A stretch of 64,000 bases of DNA from Nymphaea colorata. Lineage: Eukaryota > Streptophyta > Magnoliopsida > Nymphaeales > Nymphaeaceae. Under the pieces are notes generated by a model. It did no database searches, was not told the origin of the DNA, and saw only the letters and a program-made list of their open reading frames with translations. Where the stretch lies: positions 186,001 through 250,000 of the forward strand of contig NC_045144.1 of assembly GCF_008831285.2 (NCBI RefSeq), written 5' to 3'. Positions within the stretch are counted from its first letter, which is position 1. Every line of letters starts with the position of its first letter. The position numbers and the translations under genes are program-made. Shown here in pieces: positions 13,905 to 24,727 of this stretch.

Positions 13905-14060
13905 CATGCTTGTTTGAATCTTTGTTAGAGTAGTTGGTGTCTGATTGTTAACTGTCGTGTTTTCCTCATTGAGCTTGTGATTTTGAATATCTATGTTAGT
14001 TGCGCATGGCATGGTTACACCGATTTATATTTTAGAATGTATATGAATATTATAGTTGTT
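13905..14060 (+). repeat. Dispersed repeat DR-B, copy 2
   Basis: A diverged copy of the unit at 7715-7880. It keeps CATGCTTGTTTGA, ACTGTCGTGTT, CTCATTGAGCTTGTGATTT and TTAGTTGCGCATGGCATGG. The left flank also shares a GTGGGAACGTGGG-like stretch with the copy near 16070. Confidence 0.7.
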
Positions 14061-14212
14061 ATGCCTTGGTATTTACTTTGTGTGTTTGTTGCTATCATTA
14101 GAATTGTTTGAAGATGTAGCATATACTTATTGACTATAGGTTCTAGAGGTAGTCAAGCCTTTGTGAATGGCTCGAACCTAGTTAGTTAGCTGAATTGTTT
14201 TGCAAACATATA

Positions 14213-15054
14213 TTAGTCATCGATTTGTTTTTTCATTATTTGTCTTTGGCAGTTGACATTCCGTACATCATATTGTTGAAGGTCCTCTATTTCCGTTTTT
14301 GGTATCAACTCTTTACAAAGGCAGGTCCTTTTAACCATGATTGGCAAACCTGTACAAACTACAAAAGTCATTCTCGCCATTGAGGCGATTTGGTGTATCC
14401 ACTGTGGTTTCCATTGCATACCCTGTTTATCGCCATGGCAAAGCACTGCTCTCTTAGAGCAGAATGGGACTGGAGAGTCATCATTTGTTTTGTCCACATC
14501 TCTTGAGAACTTGCCTCCGGCTTCAACACTCTTGTTGTCGTCTCTTATTTGGTGCTTGTCTACATGATCGATCGTCCGTTGTGGCAAGACTCTAAGTGTT
14601 AGAACAGTGTCTTCATCCTCCTGAACTGCAGGATGTTTTCTTCTAGTGTTGCCCACGAGCACAGTTTTCAACCCAGCGTCTGGAGCATCTTCTTCAGATT
14701 TGCCATCTAGAAACTCTTCTAGCAACATATGCATCCGCCTGTATTCTGCTACCATAGTCTCCCACATCTCATTTACGTCGTCCCGTTTTGGGTCACTCAT
14801 TGCTCCGATCGACAGTCTCCAGTACTTGAGGTTTGAAGGTTACCTTGATGAAGAGCTTCTCGCAGCAGCATCACCAGAGGTTGTTGCTCTGTGAAGATTG
14901 TGTTGTGTCTAGCGTCAACGCCCTCCATCTGCTGCTCAAGTCTCTGAATTCTTCCATCCGCTGCTTCTAACTCCTCTTCCATGCACACGTGATAGGCATC
15001 TGCAGCCGCCATGGCCTCTCGAGCCGTGACTCTATCTCTCATGGCTGCCGTCAT
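14213..15054 (-). pseudogene. gag remnant of a second LTR retroelement family
   Basis: The start is the M at 15054, just inside the primer-binding site. It reads MTAAMRDRVTAREAMAAADA, then a coiled-coil stretch of acidic residues and Gln (EEELEAADGRIQRLEQQMEG), typical of retroelement gag N-termini. A second frame (14800 down to 14213) continues with EMWETMVAEYRRMHMLLEEF and a charged, low-complexity region. No protease, RT or integrase follows, so the element is cut short. The frame break near 14800 and a degenerate C-terminal part indicate decay. The superfamily is uncertain. The gag style differs from E1 and E2 and a Ty3-type element is possible. Confidence 0.6.
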
Positions 15055-15062
15055 CTTCCGAG

Positions 15063-15074
15063 CGCTCTGATACC
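15063..15074 (-). other. Primer-binding site of the second LTR family
   Basis: On the minus strand GGTATCAGAGCG lies one base inside the LTR end (GAGCTAACA), matching the tRNA-Met complement used by many plant LTR elements. Confidence 0.7.
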
Positions 15075-15075
15075 T

Positions 15076-15290
15076 TGTTAGCTCCTGTTAACTCATGAGC
15101 CCCTTTACAAGAAAACCCACAATCACACACACACACACGCCCTAATCCCATATTAGGGCTTCTTCCTCCCAGAGGTAGAACTCTCTTACACCTGCGATGT
15201 TCCACTGATCTGCCCTACCGACCCTATTTATGGAAGTTATCAGGTCAGTCCAATAGATCCAACCTGTGATCCTATATCCGGTATCTAACA
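15076..15290 (-). repeat. 5' LTR of the second LTR family (215 bp)
   Basis: On the minus strand it runs from TGTTAGATACCGG to GGAGCTAACA, giving TG...CA ends and TGTTAG/CTAACA terminal inverted repeats. It contains a TATA-like CCATAAATAGGG and a (CA)n/(GT)n run. The adjoining primer-binding site and gag confirm the polarity. Confidence 0.75.
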
Positions 15291-16104
15291 ATCTAGGAAA
15301 CAGACTTTCCAATTTTACTTTTCATGAATTTTTTAGTGAAATGTTCTAGTTATTATTATTAATATTTATTTGGGGCTCTGTATCCATATCAAAGCCAATA
15401 CTCCAACCTACACAGGTTTAGACTTTTTGTTTAGTGGGGAGAATTGTGATTTTGCATATATTTGTGTGTTGTTGCTAAGAAAATTATCTAGTAAGGTTTT
15501 TGATTGCCTTATTTTGTTCGAGCCCTTCCTCACTTGGGTCTCCTCTAGAGTTAGACCTCAAGCATGTTCATGTCTACGGGAAGGAGTGGGCTGCCGAGCC
15601 ACAGGGTCCTTGCTTTAGGATCTCAAGGCGTCACTCTTCCTTGGAGTCCTTGGTGAGTCTGAGGACAGGGATGTGGTGTGACCTCTAGGATGAGGATAAG
15701 GAGGGAGGCATAACATGCTTGGGTGCTTAGGGACTTGGTAGGGATTCATCTTGGCTAGGTGGGTGCTAAGGGAGAGGGATGTGGAGGGTATGGGAGTGAT
15801 TGAAGTCGAGGGGTTATACATGAGAGAGAGAGAGAGAGAAGGGGCTTGAATCTCCCTTGCGCATGTCCTTCATTATTTTCTGTACAGCCAATCGAGTTTC
15901 TCTAAGTCCAACATGGATCCATTTGGTTGTCCTTATGAAATTTATGTTTTTTCTGGTGAAGAACACATTTTAAATTGAATTTTCTTGATGTTTTGATCTA
16001 GTTCGAGATGCATGAAAGTTTGGTCTTAAATTGAATTTTCTTCTTGTTGCCTTCTTAGCTGTAGTTTAGTTTAGTGGGGACGTGGGTCAGAGTAGTGCTC
16101 GTGG
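15291..16104. other. Unassigned DNA with a short (GA)n tract
   Basis: No recognisable gene. A (GA)n tract lies at about 15821-15839. The last part (about 16045-16090) has GTTTAGTTTAGTGGGGACG, a left-flank relative of DR-B copy 2. Confidence 0.5.
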
Positions 16105-16270
16105 TTCAGAATGCCATGCTTGTTTGAGTCTTAGTTAAAGTCGTTGCAGTTTGATTTTTAACTGTCGTGTTCTCTTCATTGAGCTTGTGATTCTATTTAA
16201 ATGCAGGTACGTTAGTTGCGTATGTCATGGTTATACCCAGGTATGTAAGGATGCATGTGTATTACAGAAG
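16105..16270 (+). repeat. Dispersed repeat DR-B, copy 3
   Basis: It contains ATGCCATGCTTGTTTGAG, TTTAACTGTCGTGTTCTC, GAGCTTGTGATTCTATTT and ACGTTAGTTGCGTATG. It is almost the same as copy 1 at 7715-7880 across the whole unit. Confidence 0.78.
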
Positions 16271-16547
16271 TTGTGGCAACTTACCATCGTGTGACTGACA
16301 TTCAGGCGAACACTGTGTTTCAGTAAATTCTAATAAAGATCATCTGTTAATCCTGAGTCACAGCCATGAACCCTAATAGTGTTGCAGAGCTTGATAGAGC
16401 AAAATATGCATTTTCGACATTTCATGTAACCAGGAAAAATTACATGGTTAATCTGGAAATATGTTGAGACATGGAAAGAGGGATGACGCCTTGGACATTC
16501 GGCATCTCTCAATACTGTCATAGTCTCATGCTTCGAGTTTTGGTTTT

Positions 16548-18171
16548 CTATTATATTTGATTTGCTCATTTTTCTTTTTCCTAAGTCAAAGTTACATGGA
16601 CTCTCCAGAAAAGTTGTTGCACCCGAGTTAATATGACTCAACTGTGCATGAAGCGATCGAACAATTTGCTTTCCTTTTTGTTGAAGTATTGATAGAATCA
16701 TAGTTTATTAGTTGTTAATTGGTTATTTTGTGTATACTCTTTAATTGTCCTATTTAGGTGTCATGTATTCGTTTCTTGAGTTCCATGCACTTGGCCTTAT
16801 TGTGTTGCTGGTCCATCTGATAATCCATAGTGTCAGAGTCCCAACTATTTGTTCACTTTCTATGTTGTTTCTACTGCATCCTTCTTGTCCATCTATCAAG
16901 GATGACATGGATAACAAATAAGAGGGCATTTTCCTGCTGTTATTCTTTCAACATTTGCGAGCTAAGAAAAGTAGTTCTGTCATCAGTTGAGATTTGTAAT
17001 GTGGAAGTTGTGGGAGCCTGGGAGGTTATAATGTTCCTTTGGTGTTCTAGTGGAAGCAAATGGTACAGATGCTGCTTGCATGTTTCATATTCTTTCTTGT
17101 GATAAAATTATCTTTATTTCTTCATTTATCTTGTTGCAGTTGTCTCTCAGTTATTTCTCTAAAATTAGGATATGCTTCTTGGAACTTTAACTGTAGTTTA
17201 ACAAGTCCTTTTTCAGTACCAATTTTTATCTTGAAAGGGTCCATGTACATAATGTGTTGCTGGTTCCTGTTGTTTCTCATGCATCTTTTGTTTATGATTG
17301 CTTTAATTTTTACTTGACTATTTGTATCAGGGATAAATTGATGAATACATTTAGAGACCATCTGGTACTCCTAGATAGCAGCATAGGTTTTAGGGATTAG
17401 AGTGGTCATGAGCCATGCTGCTATTCTTCAATATTATCTTACTACCTCTAGCCTACTGACCAGGTAGTGGTTATTATGTTCATCTGGCTCAAACACATTG
17501 CTCAGTTCTGCAAGTGCTGCATACTCTTTGCTAGTTAATTTTCATATGTGGTAACCACTTGCGGCTACAAAAAATAGATGGCACATCACTTGTATAGAAT
17601 ACATACATTGCCTATTGGCCTTTGACCAGACCGAAGTCTTCATATGTAGAGTAGATATGTATAAAATACATACATTGCCCACTGGCCTTTGAGGAATCCA
17701 AAGTCTTCATATGTAGAGTTAATTTGGTCCATTAGTCCTGGAGCAATTCTAGGCTCTAATAGTCGTTCTACACTAAGTCAACGGCCAATGATGATATAGT
17801 ATTGTCCCTATTGTCTTGATATATCAAATAATAGTTGTCTAGAGGGTCATTCCTTAGTTTTGGTGTGGCTTGTTGTAGCATTAATTTAGTTGTGCCTTTT
17901 TGGTTGATAAAAGTCGAAAGCACTTTTGTTTTACTTTTGGTGTCCCACATGGTTGCGGTTGCTGTTCTTGAAATGTGTTTTCAAAATCATGAATAAATGT
18001 TTCATGTGTTTCTAAAAATCCTATCAACAGTAATAACTTTGCCTCCTTTTTTGGGAGTAAATTTCCTATTTTTAGAAATTTACCTGATTCTTTTTGTATT
18101 TTCTTAATTTTTGTGCTGCTGAATTTTATTCCTGATTGGACATTGATGATAGGTTTTCTTTTTCGGTACAG
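16548..18171. other. Left part of copy A without recognised exons
   Basis: AT-rich sequence upstream of the first RadA exon I can identify. It is probably intronic to that gene, but I could not find the expected Walker A ATPase exons. Open frames here are equally present in copy B only because the block was recently duplicated. Confidence 0.5.
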
Positions 18172-19229
18172 GGTGAGAGATACGTGTCCCATCGTTTGTT
18201 GTGGTCTGTAAAGAATCGTTTTGGATCCACCGATGAGGTTGGTCTAAAAGACTCCCTTCAGACATGAAATTTGACCATTGTGGTGCATCAATGAAAGTTT
18301 TTAATTGATTTTGAGGATTAAAAAATGTGGCCTGATGAAACATTGACATTTCCTATGAGTTTGAATTTCAGTAGTCTTGAATACCATAAATGCCTGTTGG
18401 CAGTACTCTGAGGCATTTCCTCATGACAATAGCGTGTCAAGTGTTGGTCAAATAGGCAAAATGGAAACTGTTGACTTACAGTGCATAAAGGGTAATCTGT
18501 AGCTTCATTTGCATGGAGGGTAACCTGTTTGACCTGTGTCCCTTACAAATGCACATGCGGTGCATAAATGTGCTATTGAGGGTTCTATATATGACTGCTC
18601 AAAATTGTTTGTGGATGATAAATTATCATGGTTCATAGATCTTCACCACTGTAAGTTCTATTAATAGAATATTTTACCTTCTCAGCTTGGGGTATTTGAA
18701 ATGTCCCAGTCTGGTCTTCAAGCTGCTTCAAATCCAAGTGAGAATAATTGTAATGCAGAAGTTTTAGCAGGCTTAGCCATCTCTGTTATTATTGATGGAT
18801 CTCGGATCTTTCTCCTGGAGGTGCAGGTATTCTCTGACATGCCTCTCAATGTGCTGGTTCAAATTTTCGTTTATACATTTTCACAGGAGTGAATTTCATG
18901 ATACAGTTCTTTTCTGTGATTGAACATCATGATGTCCGGATGGTTCTGCTCTTTGGGTAGCTACTTCACTATATTGCCCTTTCTTCGTGGTTATGAAGAG
19001 GTTTTGATTTCTGTTCTATATTTGATCATGTGCATGGATCTTACATACATCCTATTTGTTCCATTTGCATATGCAATGCATCTTTTTTTCTTCTCAAATA
19101 ACGATAGATTAGCACTGCAAATGTGGATTTTTTTTTCTACTCAATTGCAAATGCAGATGTTTCTTTTTCCTCTAGTCAGATCATTTGTGGTACCTATAGT
19201 TATGAGCTGCTGTCTGGTAGGCCTCTGAC

Positions 19230-19307
19230 CTGCATTAGTAACTGTCTCTGATGAGAATATGTAGAACATATAGGCCTGATGAGAACAGGCCTCTGACAGG
19301 ACTGTTC

Positions 19308-19357
<50 letters not shown>

Positions 19358-20337
19358 GGGAGAGAGAAGCATAAGGAGGAGGGAGTGACTCATGGAAGGA
19401 GTAGGGGCTAAAGTGGTTAGGTTCAAAGCAAGAGGAGAATGTTATGGTTGACCCGGGCCAGGTTGGTTCTGCTGCTTCTGCACTGCTTACCCATAGGCCA
19501 TAACTGGCCTCCTCTATTCAAATTGTTGTGGTCAGATAGGCATGTCTTAAGTCTTAACCTGTGCAAAGTGTATCTCTGCCTCAAATAATCTGCTGACTGT
19601 TTTGTTTGGTAAATGTGCTTCATCGGGTCCACATTCCTTCTTCCTTTTTTTGTTATTTTTCTGAGCTGCTCTAACTCCTTATATCAGATATGCTGTGAGA
19701 CATGGCTTAAAGCTTGGTGTAGGCTGCTTGGACCTAAACACCTAAATAAAAATATTTAGCTTAAACCCATAAGTCTGTAACATATCAAGCATGATGGTGT
19801 TTGCAATATTTGCTAGTATAGTATGTGGTATTGTAGTGTTTTATTATGAAATCCTTGTGTGAGTAGAGCTAGGGGCTCTTATTTCACCAAATTGTTCCTT
19901 TATGTGCTTTTGTTACAACTTACAGTCTTACACTACACAGAAGAAGCTTAATTAGCAGAAGGTTCATTGGAAATCAGTTTATCAATTCAAGAAATGGAGT
20001 TTCGTCAAAAGACAACCTGTTGCTTGGCCAGACAATATTTATACTCTATAGTGACTATACATTACTTTGAGGGAAAAAAATCTAATGACAAGGAATCGCT
20101 GAAAATTATCTAAAATACGATGTTTTTGTTTTAAGTCACATTAATTCATGTGATCTTACCACCTACCCATGTCGATATGTGAATAAGGTGACACAGGTAC
20201 GTTGGTACGGCTGTATAGGCTGTATTTTAAAACAAAAAAAATTATATTTTGATACTTAATTTTTTCTTTAATTTTGATTTTTCCCTTCTTTTTTATTTTT
20301 CTTCCATCAAGATTCTATATTTTCTTCTCACTTTTCA
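19230..20337. other. Intronic DNA with an (AG)n microsatellite
   Basis: The stretch between the RadA exon at 18686-18826 and the truncated end of Copia E2. An (AG)n tract lies at about 19312-19360, longer in copy B (about 40081-40136). No coding motif is seen. The left end of E2 merges into T-rich sequence at about 20280-20340 without an LTR. Confidence 0.6.
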
Positions 20338-23087
20338 TTAAGTTTGAGAATTTTTGTGGATTGACCTGACACCCTTCCTCAGGGCAATGGGAAGCTCGTC
20401 ATTTTCTTTTTCAACCTCATCTTGAGTCTTCAAGGTAGGACTTGGTTCATCCAGGGAAGGAATGGCATTGGGATTGGAATTAGACCTTGCACCACAAGTC
20501 ACCTCCTCTGTCCGAGCACCTCGTCTAGAGTAGACCTGTCCAAACAAACGAAGGCCTTCCTTCTCAGTCCCGGTGTTACACCCTTTCTCCTTCTCAGGCA
20601 TATCAACAACTGTGAGAGGTTTTGAACATCCTTTCTCCCTTTCATACCCATAATCAACTGTGATAGGTTCTTCTTTCTTGTAATCCAATAAGTCTGTAAA
20701 TTGAATCTCTTGACTCTGAGAATACTCTTCCCTAACACAGACTTCTCCCCCTGAAGAGTACTCTCACAAAAGTAAGATGCACCTTCCAAAAAGGTAACAT
20801 CCCTTGTAACATAAACTCGACCAGTAGTAGGATCAAGACATCTATACCCTTTCTGAGTGGAAGAATACCCAACAAACACACCCTTGATAGACCGGGGGTC
20901 AAGTTTCTTAACATTTGGACTGTGATCATGAAGAAAACACACACAACCAAACACATGAGGGGGGAGAAGAAAAGGTTGACGACTTCCCGGAAGTAAGGAA
21001 TGAGGAGTCCGACCATTCAGTACACGACTGGGCATGCGGTTGATGAGGTACTCACTAGTAAGAACTGCATTACCCCAATAGTGTTTGGGAAGATTTCTCT
21101 GAAAAAAAAGGCCTCTGGTGACATTAAGGAGTTGGCGGTTCTTCCTCTCAGCCACCCCGTTCTTAGGGGGGGGGTATAACTACAGGACGTCTCATGAACA
21201 ATCTCCCTTTTTCGAAGGAAATTCTCAACTGACTGACACATATACTCACGGGCATTATCTGATCGAAAAGTTTTAACATTTCCACCATATTGAGTTTGCA
21301 CAAGAAGAATGAATGTCTCTATGATTTAAGGTACCTCATTGCGATCTTTTAACAAGTACACAAAGGTGGTCCAAGAGAAGTCATCAATAAAAGTAATAAA
21401 ATATTGAAACCCTTGACGGGTATGAATTCTCAAAGGCCCCCACACTTCATAGTGAACCAAGGAAAAAGCTTCATTAACACAACTAGTAGAAATAGGGTAC
21501 GAAGCCCTCACATGTTTGGCAAACTAACATACATCACAAGAAATCAAAGACAAATTCAAAGTGGAACACAAATCACAAAACAACTGTTTTAAAATCCCAA
21601 AAGGTAAATGCCCAAGGCGTTCATGCCAATACAAAAGGACTGAAGACAATCTTCTCTTTTCTTTTCTGTCTTGCTGATCGCTGTCATAAGAGCCGTGGCC
21701 ACGCGTAGGAGAAGACGATATAAGCCATCAGACGCCAAACCAATCCCAATCCTCTTCCCTATCACCAAGTCCTGCAAAACGCAACAATTTACAGAGAAAA
21801 TGAGTTCACAATTCAGCTCTTTAGTAAGTTTACTAACTGATAAGAGATTTAAGGGAAGCTGAGGGACATGTAATGCTCCTCGCACATGAAATTTGTCAAA
21901 CAAGGACAGACTCCCTTCTCCAGCCACAAAGGTAGAGGAACCATCTGCGAGGGATAACTCGTTCCCTTCCAGAAGCCAACTTATACTCATGAAACAATTT
22001 AGGGTTACTTGTCATGTGGTGAGTAGCACCACTGTCAACAATCCATTCTCCCAAGTAGGAGTTACCTTTATCCCCTACAATGGCAAGAGCATGATTAGCC
22101 TTCGTTTCATATGATGTCTCGGCCGGATTGACATCGATCCGACCCAAATAGGCCCATAGTTCACGAAGCTGTTCAGCAGAAATGGAGGCCTTGCATCCAC
22201 TAGACTTGGTATCCTCCGACACAGGCATCTTCCCACTAGAAGATCTCGCCCTGTTACCCCGTTTTCCTGGATGAAGATCCCAACGGAAATCCACAGTATG
22301 GCCAGTCTTCTTGCAATGAGTGCATCTACGAAGAGGTTTGGGAGCACTACCCAGACCATGACTAACAAGTGCAGATCTCTCATTATAAGGTATGTGATCC
22401 TCTTCCCCCCAGGGGGAACAAGTCTTCTCTGTTCTTCAGCCTCAACATGGGAGTAGACATCTTCGATATTGAAGGATTCTTCAGAGTTAAGAATCTGACT
22501 CCTGATATTTTCAAATTCATCATTTAGCCCTAATAAGAACAGGAATATCCTATCCTCCCATTCTTTTGCAACGTACTGCATCTGGTTGTCATGACAGTGC
22601 CAAGTAGCCTCGGAATGGTAGTCAAGATCCTCCCATTTGGATTTTAGAGCTGCATAGAAATCTGCGACCGAGAGATCCCCTTGCCTGAGAGCATACACAT
22701 CCTTCATCAGTTGATACACACGAACCTTCCTCTTCTTCTGGCCATACATTTGTTCCAACATGATCCACATATCTCTCGCAGTCTTCTTTCGAAGAATGAG
22801 AGATTGAATATCAGACGAGACTGAATTAACAATCCAAGTTTTCACTTGGTTGTCCTCAAGAAACCAAGTATCCCAAGCTATATACTGTTCGTTGCAAGTT
22901 CAACCTTACTCCCATTCACATATGCAATACGGCCTCGACCAGCTATTCCCGTGGTGATGGCGGCAGCCCACTTAAGATAATTTTCCATAGTAAGGCGAAC
23001 GGTAGTGACCTGAAGGGAATACTCTCGGTTCTATAAGCCACAGCTTCATTCTAATCAGTGTTGACGGTCGACGAGGAAGAGGCTGCC
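20338..23087 (-). pseudogene. E2 gag-protease-integrase pseudogene (copy A)
   Basis: Gag begins MAASSSSTVNTD, then an in-frame stop. In other frames it continues through VTTVRLTMENYLKW and SVSSDIQSLILRKKTARDMW, then YGQKKRKVRVYQLMKDVYAL and the gag C-terminal part. A zinc-knuckle region sits near 22300-22330 in a shifted frame. The protease site is WIVDSGATHHMT (about 22015-22060). Integrase pieces are CDVCQFAKH in the sister copy (here Gln is a stop), FQYFITFIDDFSWTTFVYLL, TFRSDNAREYMCQSVENF and NRQLLNVTRGLFFQRNLP, giving both later acidic positions. The last frame (20688-20338) ends ELPIALRKGVRS. Multiple stops and frameshifts make it inactive. Confidence 0.9.
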
Positions 23088-23754
23088 ATAATTGCAGACC
23101 TGCCTTACAAAGGAGGCAAAAAGAAACAGCAGCAGCGGCAAAACATGGACAGCAAAAAAGGGAACAAACGGGCCAAAAACATGAACTCCACCACAGCAGA
23201 ACCAGGGGCTGAACAGAAACAACCTGCCGTGCGATGGAGTAACATCGGGCGAGGCAGCTGGTGGCAGCAGCGTTTCCAGGCGATGCAGTCAGGTGGTGGC
23301 GGCAGGAACAGAGCACGGAGTGGCGACGTTAGGCGCTGGCAGAGGCGACAGCAGCGGTCTCGGGCAATGCTCTTTGAAGGGCGAAGAGAAAAAAATCTCG
23401 GGCGTAGAAGGTGCACCGTCGGGCACAGCAGCCTTCGCCTGAGTCCACCAAAACTTCACAGCGGCAAGCAGGACAGAAAGAGAGAGTCACCATAATAGAG
23501 AGACGCTGAAACTCCAGACGGCGTCGAGTGCGTCGCCGAAACTCCAATAGTGACGAGTGCGTCGCTAGAAGAGACGCCGGAACTCCACAATGTCAGGCGA
23601 TGACCAATGTCGGGCAGCGAACAGTAACAGAACGTGATTGGAACCATCGGGCGATGGGCAATGAACAGTACCAGCACAAGTCCTCCTCTCACACGGCCAC
23701 AACAGAAACAAAAACGCGAATCAGTCACGCCGGAACTTCACAACTCTGATACCA

Positions 23755-24012
23755 TGTAGGAACACGAGGATCAAGAACAAAGGAATATGATGAACACGAT
23801 GTAACGTGGAAAAACCCTCAGCAAGAGGAAAAAAAAAACCATGGACGAGGAGGAACTGGCGCCCACTAGCAACCAGACTCTCTCTCTCTTAAGATTTCAT
23901 TAACAACTCAAAATTAGGGTTACAACCCTTAAGAAAGGCCCAACAAGGGCTACACGATGGATCGGGTATGGATCCAGACCCGGTCCTGAAACCCATTTAA
24001 CATGCTTCAACA
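23755..24012 (-). repeat. E2 5' LTR (copy A, 258 bp)
   Basis: On the minus strand TGTTGAAGCATG to GTGTTCCTACA. Immediately inside is TGGTATCAGAG, an exact tRNA-Met primer-binding core. It contains CCGGGTCTGGATCC and CCATGGTTTTT, shared with the LTRs of the other Copia elements in the window. Confidence 0.9.
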
Positions 24013-24727
24013 GTACTGTTAAAATTTAGAAACAGCAAACTACTTGAAATTCAATGTTGTTATGCTACTCCTTTTTCTTGCTTTATGTGCTAATCTCATT
24101 ATTCAAGAAGATAAACGATGTTGACAGCTCCGTGTGAGACATATCTTCTGACAGTAATAGCCTACAGATATTGACTTCCATGGGTTTTCTAGGAGCAAAC
24201 TTCCTTTGAGGCCTGAAACTTGCTGTACAATCAGCTTTACCTCGTTAAAGCTTGTCCAATGGCTTGTCTGAATACTATTAAAGTGATGCTCTAATGAAGC
24301 TTCTTTTACCTCTCCTTGACCATACTTGATTTTCAGGCTAGACCATTGGTTCCACAGATCCTAACCAGTTTTGGAAACTTAAAATGTCTTTTAAGTCGAA
24401 ACTCCACTAGTAGATGGAACTGTGTCTTTCAAGTCAGAACTCTACTAGTAGATGGAACTCATTAATTCAAAGTTGATTTGGGTGTCCACAAAAGCTCATC
24501 ATCAGACGACCCTTTTGAGCTTTTCTGTGCGGGTGGAAGGACTCTTCTAAGTTATTTGGTTCAGATTCTCAGAATAGTTATAAAAGCTCTGGGACCAAAT
24601 TGCAATAAAATGTTTTTAATTATCTTCTAATTCTTTCTATCAATTAATTTGTGCATTCTCTTTAAAGAAATTTGATTATTCATGCCATGAAGAATATGTG
24701 CTAACTTCGTGAAATTTCTTTACATAG
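24013..24727. other. Intronic DNA with a 38-bp tandem duplication
   Basis: Between the E2 LTR and the RadA exon at 24728. Two near-copies of an AAGTC...ACTAGTAGATGGAAC unit begin at about 24393 and 24431. The acceptor TTTACATAG precedes the exon. Confidence 0.6.

Larger units (their letters stand above)
20338..24012 (-). mobile_element. Copia element E2 (copy A): 5' LTR to integrase, 3' end missing
   Basis: It lies in a RadA intron in opposite orientation. Right to left: 5' LTR 23755-24012, primer-binding site (TGGTATCAGAGTTG, about 23741-23754), leader of about 650 bp, gag from about 23087, zinc knuckle, protease, integrase, linker. It ends about 14 codons past the ELPIALRKG motif that precedes RT in Copia. 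RT, RNase H, polypurine tract and 3' LTR are missing. The same insertion is in copy B. Confidence 0.92.

Noticed and set aside
17122-18349. Several minus-strand frames of 79-103 codons shared by copies A and B (17122-17361, 17881-18192, 18104-18349)
   Set aside because: They are antisense to RadA introns and exon. The 18104-18349 frame is the reverse of the SVKNRFGSTDE exon, so it is a shadow.
18920-19228. A 102-codon hydrophobic frame conserved in both duplicated copies (also 39692-40000)
   Set aside because: Conservation only reflects the recent duplication. It lies in a RadA intron and matches no known protein.
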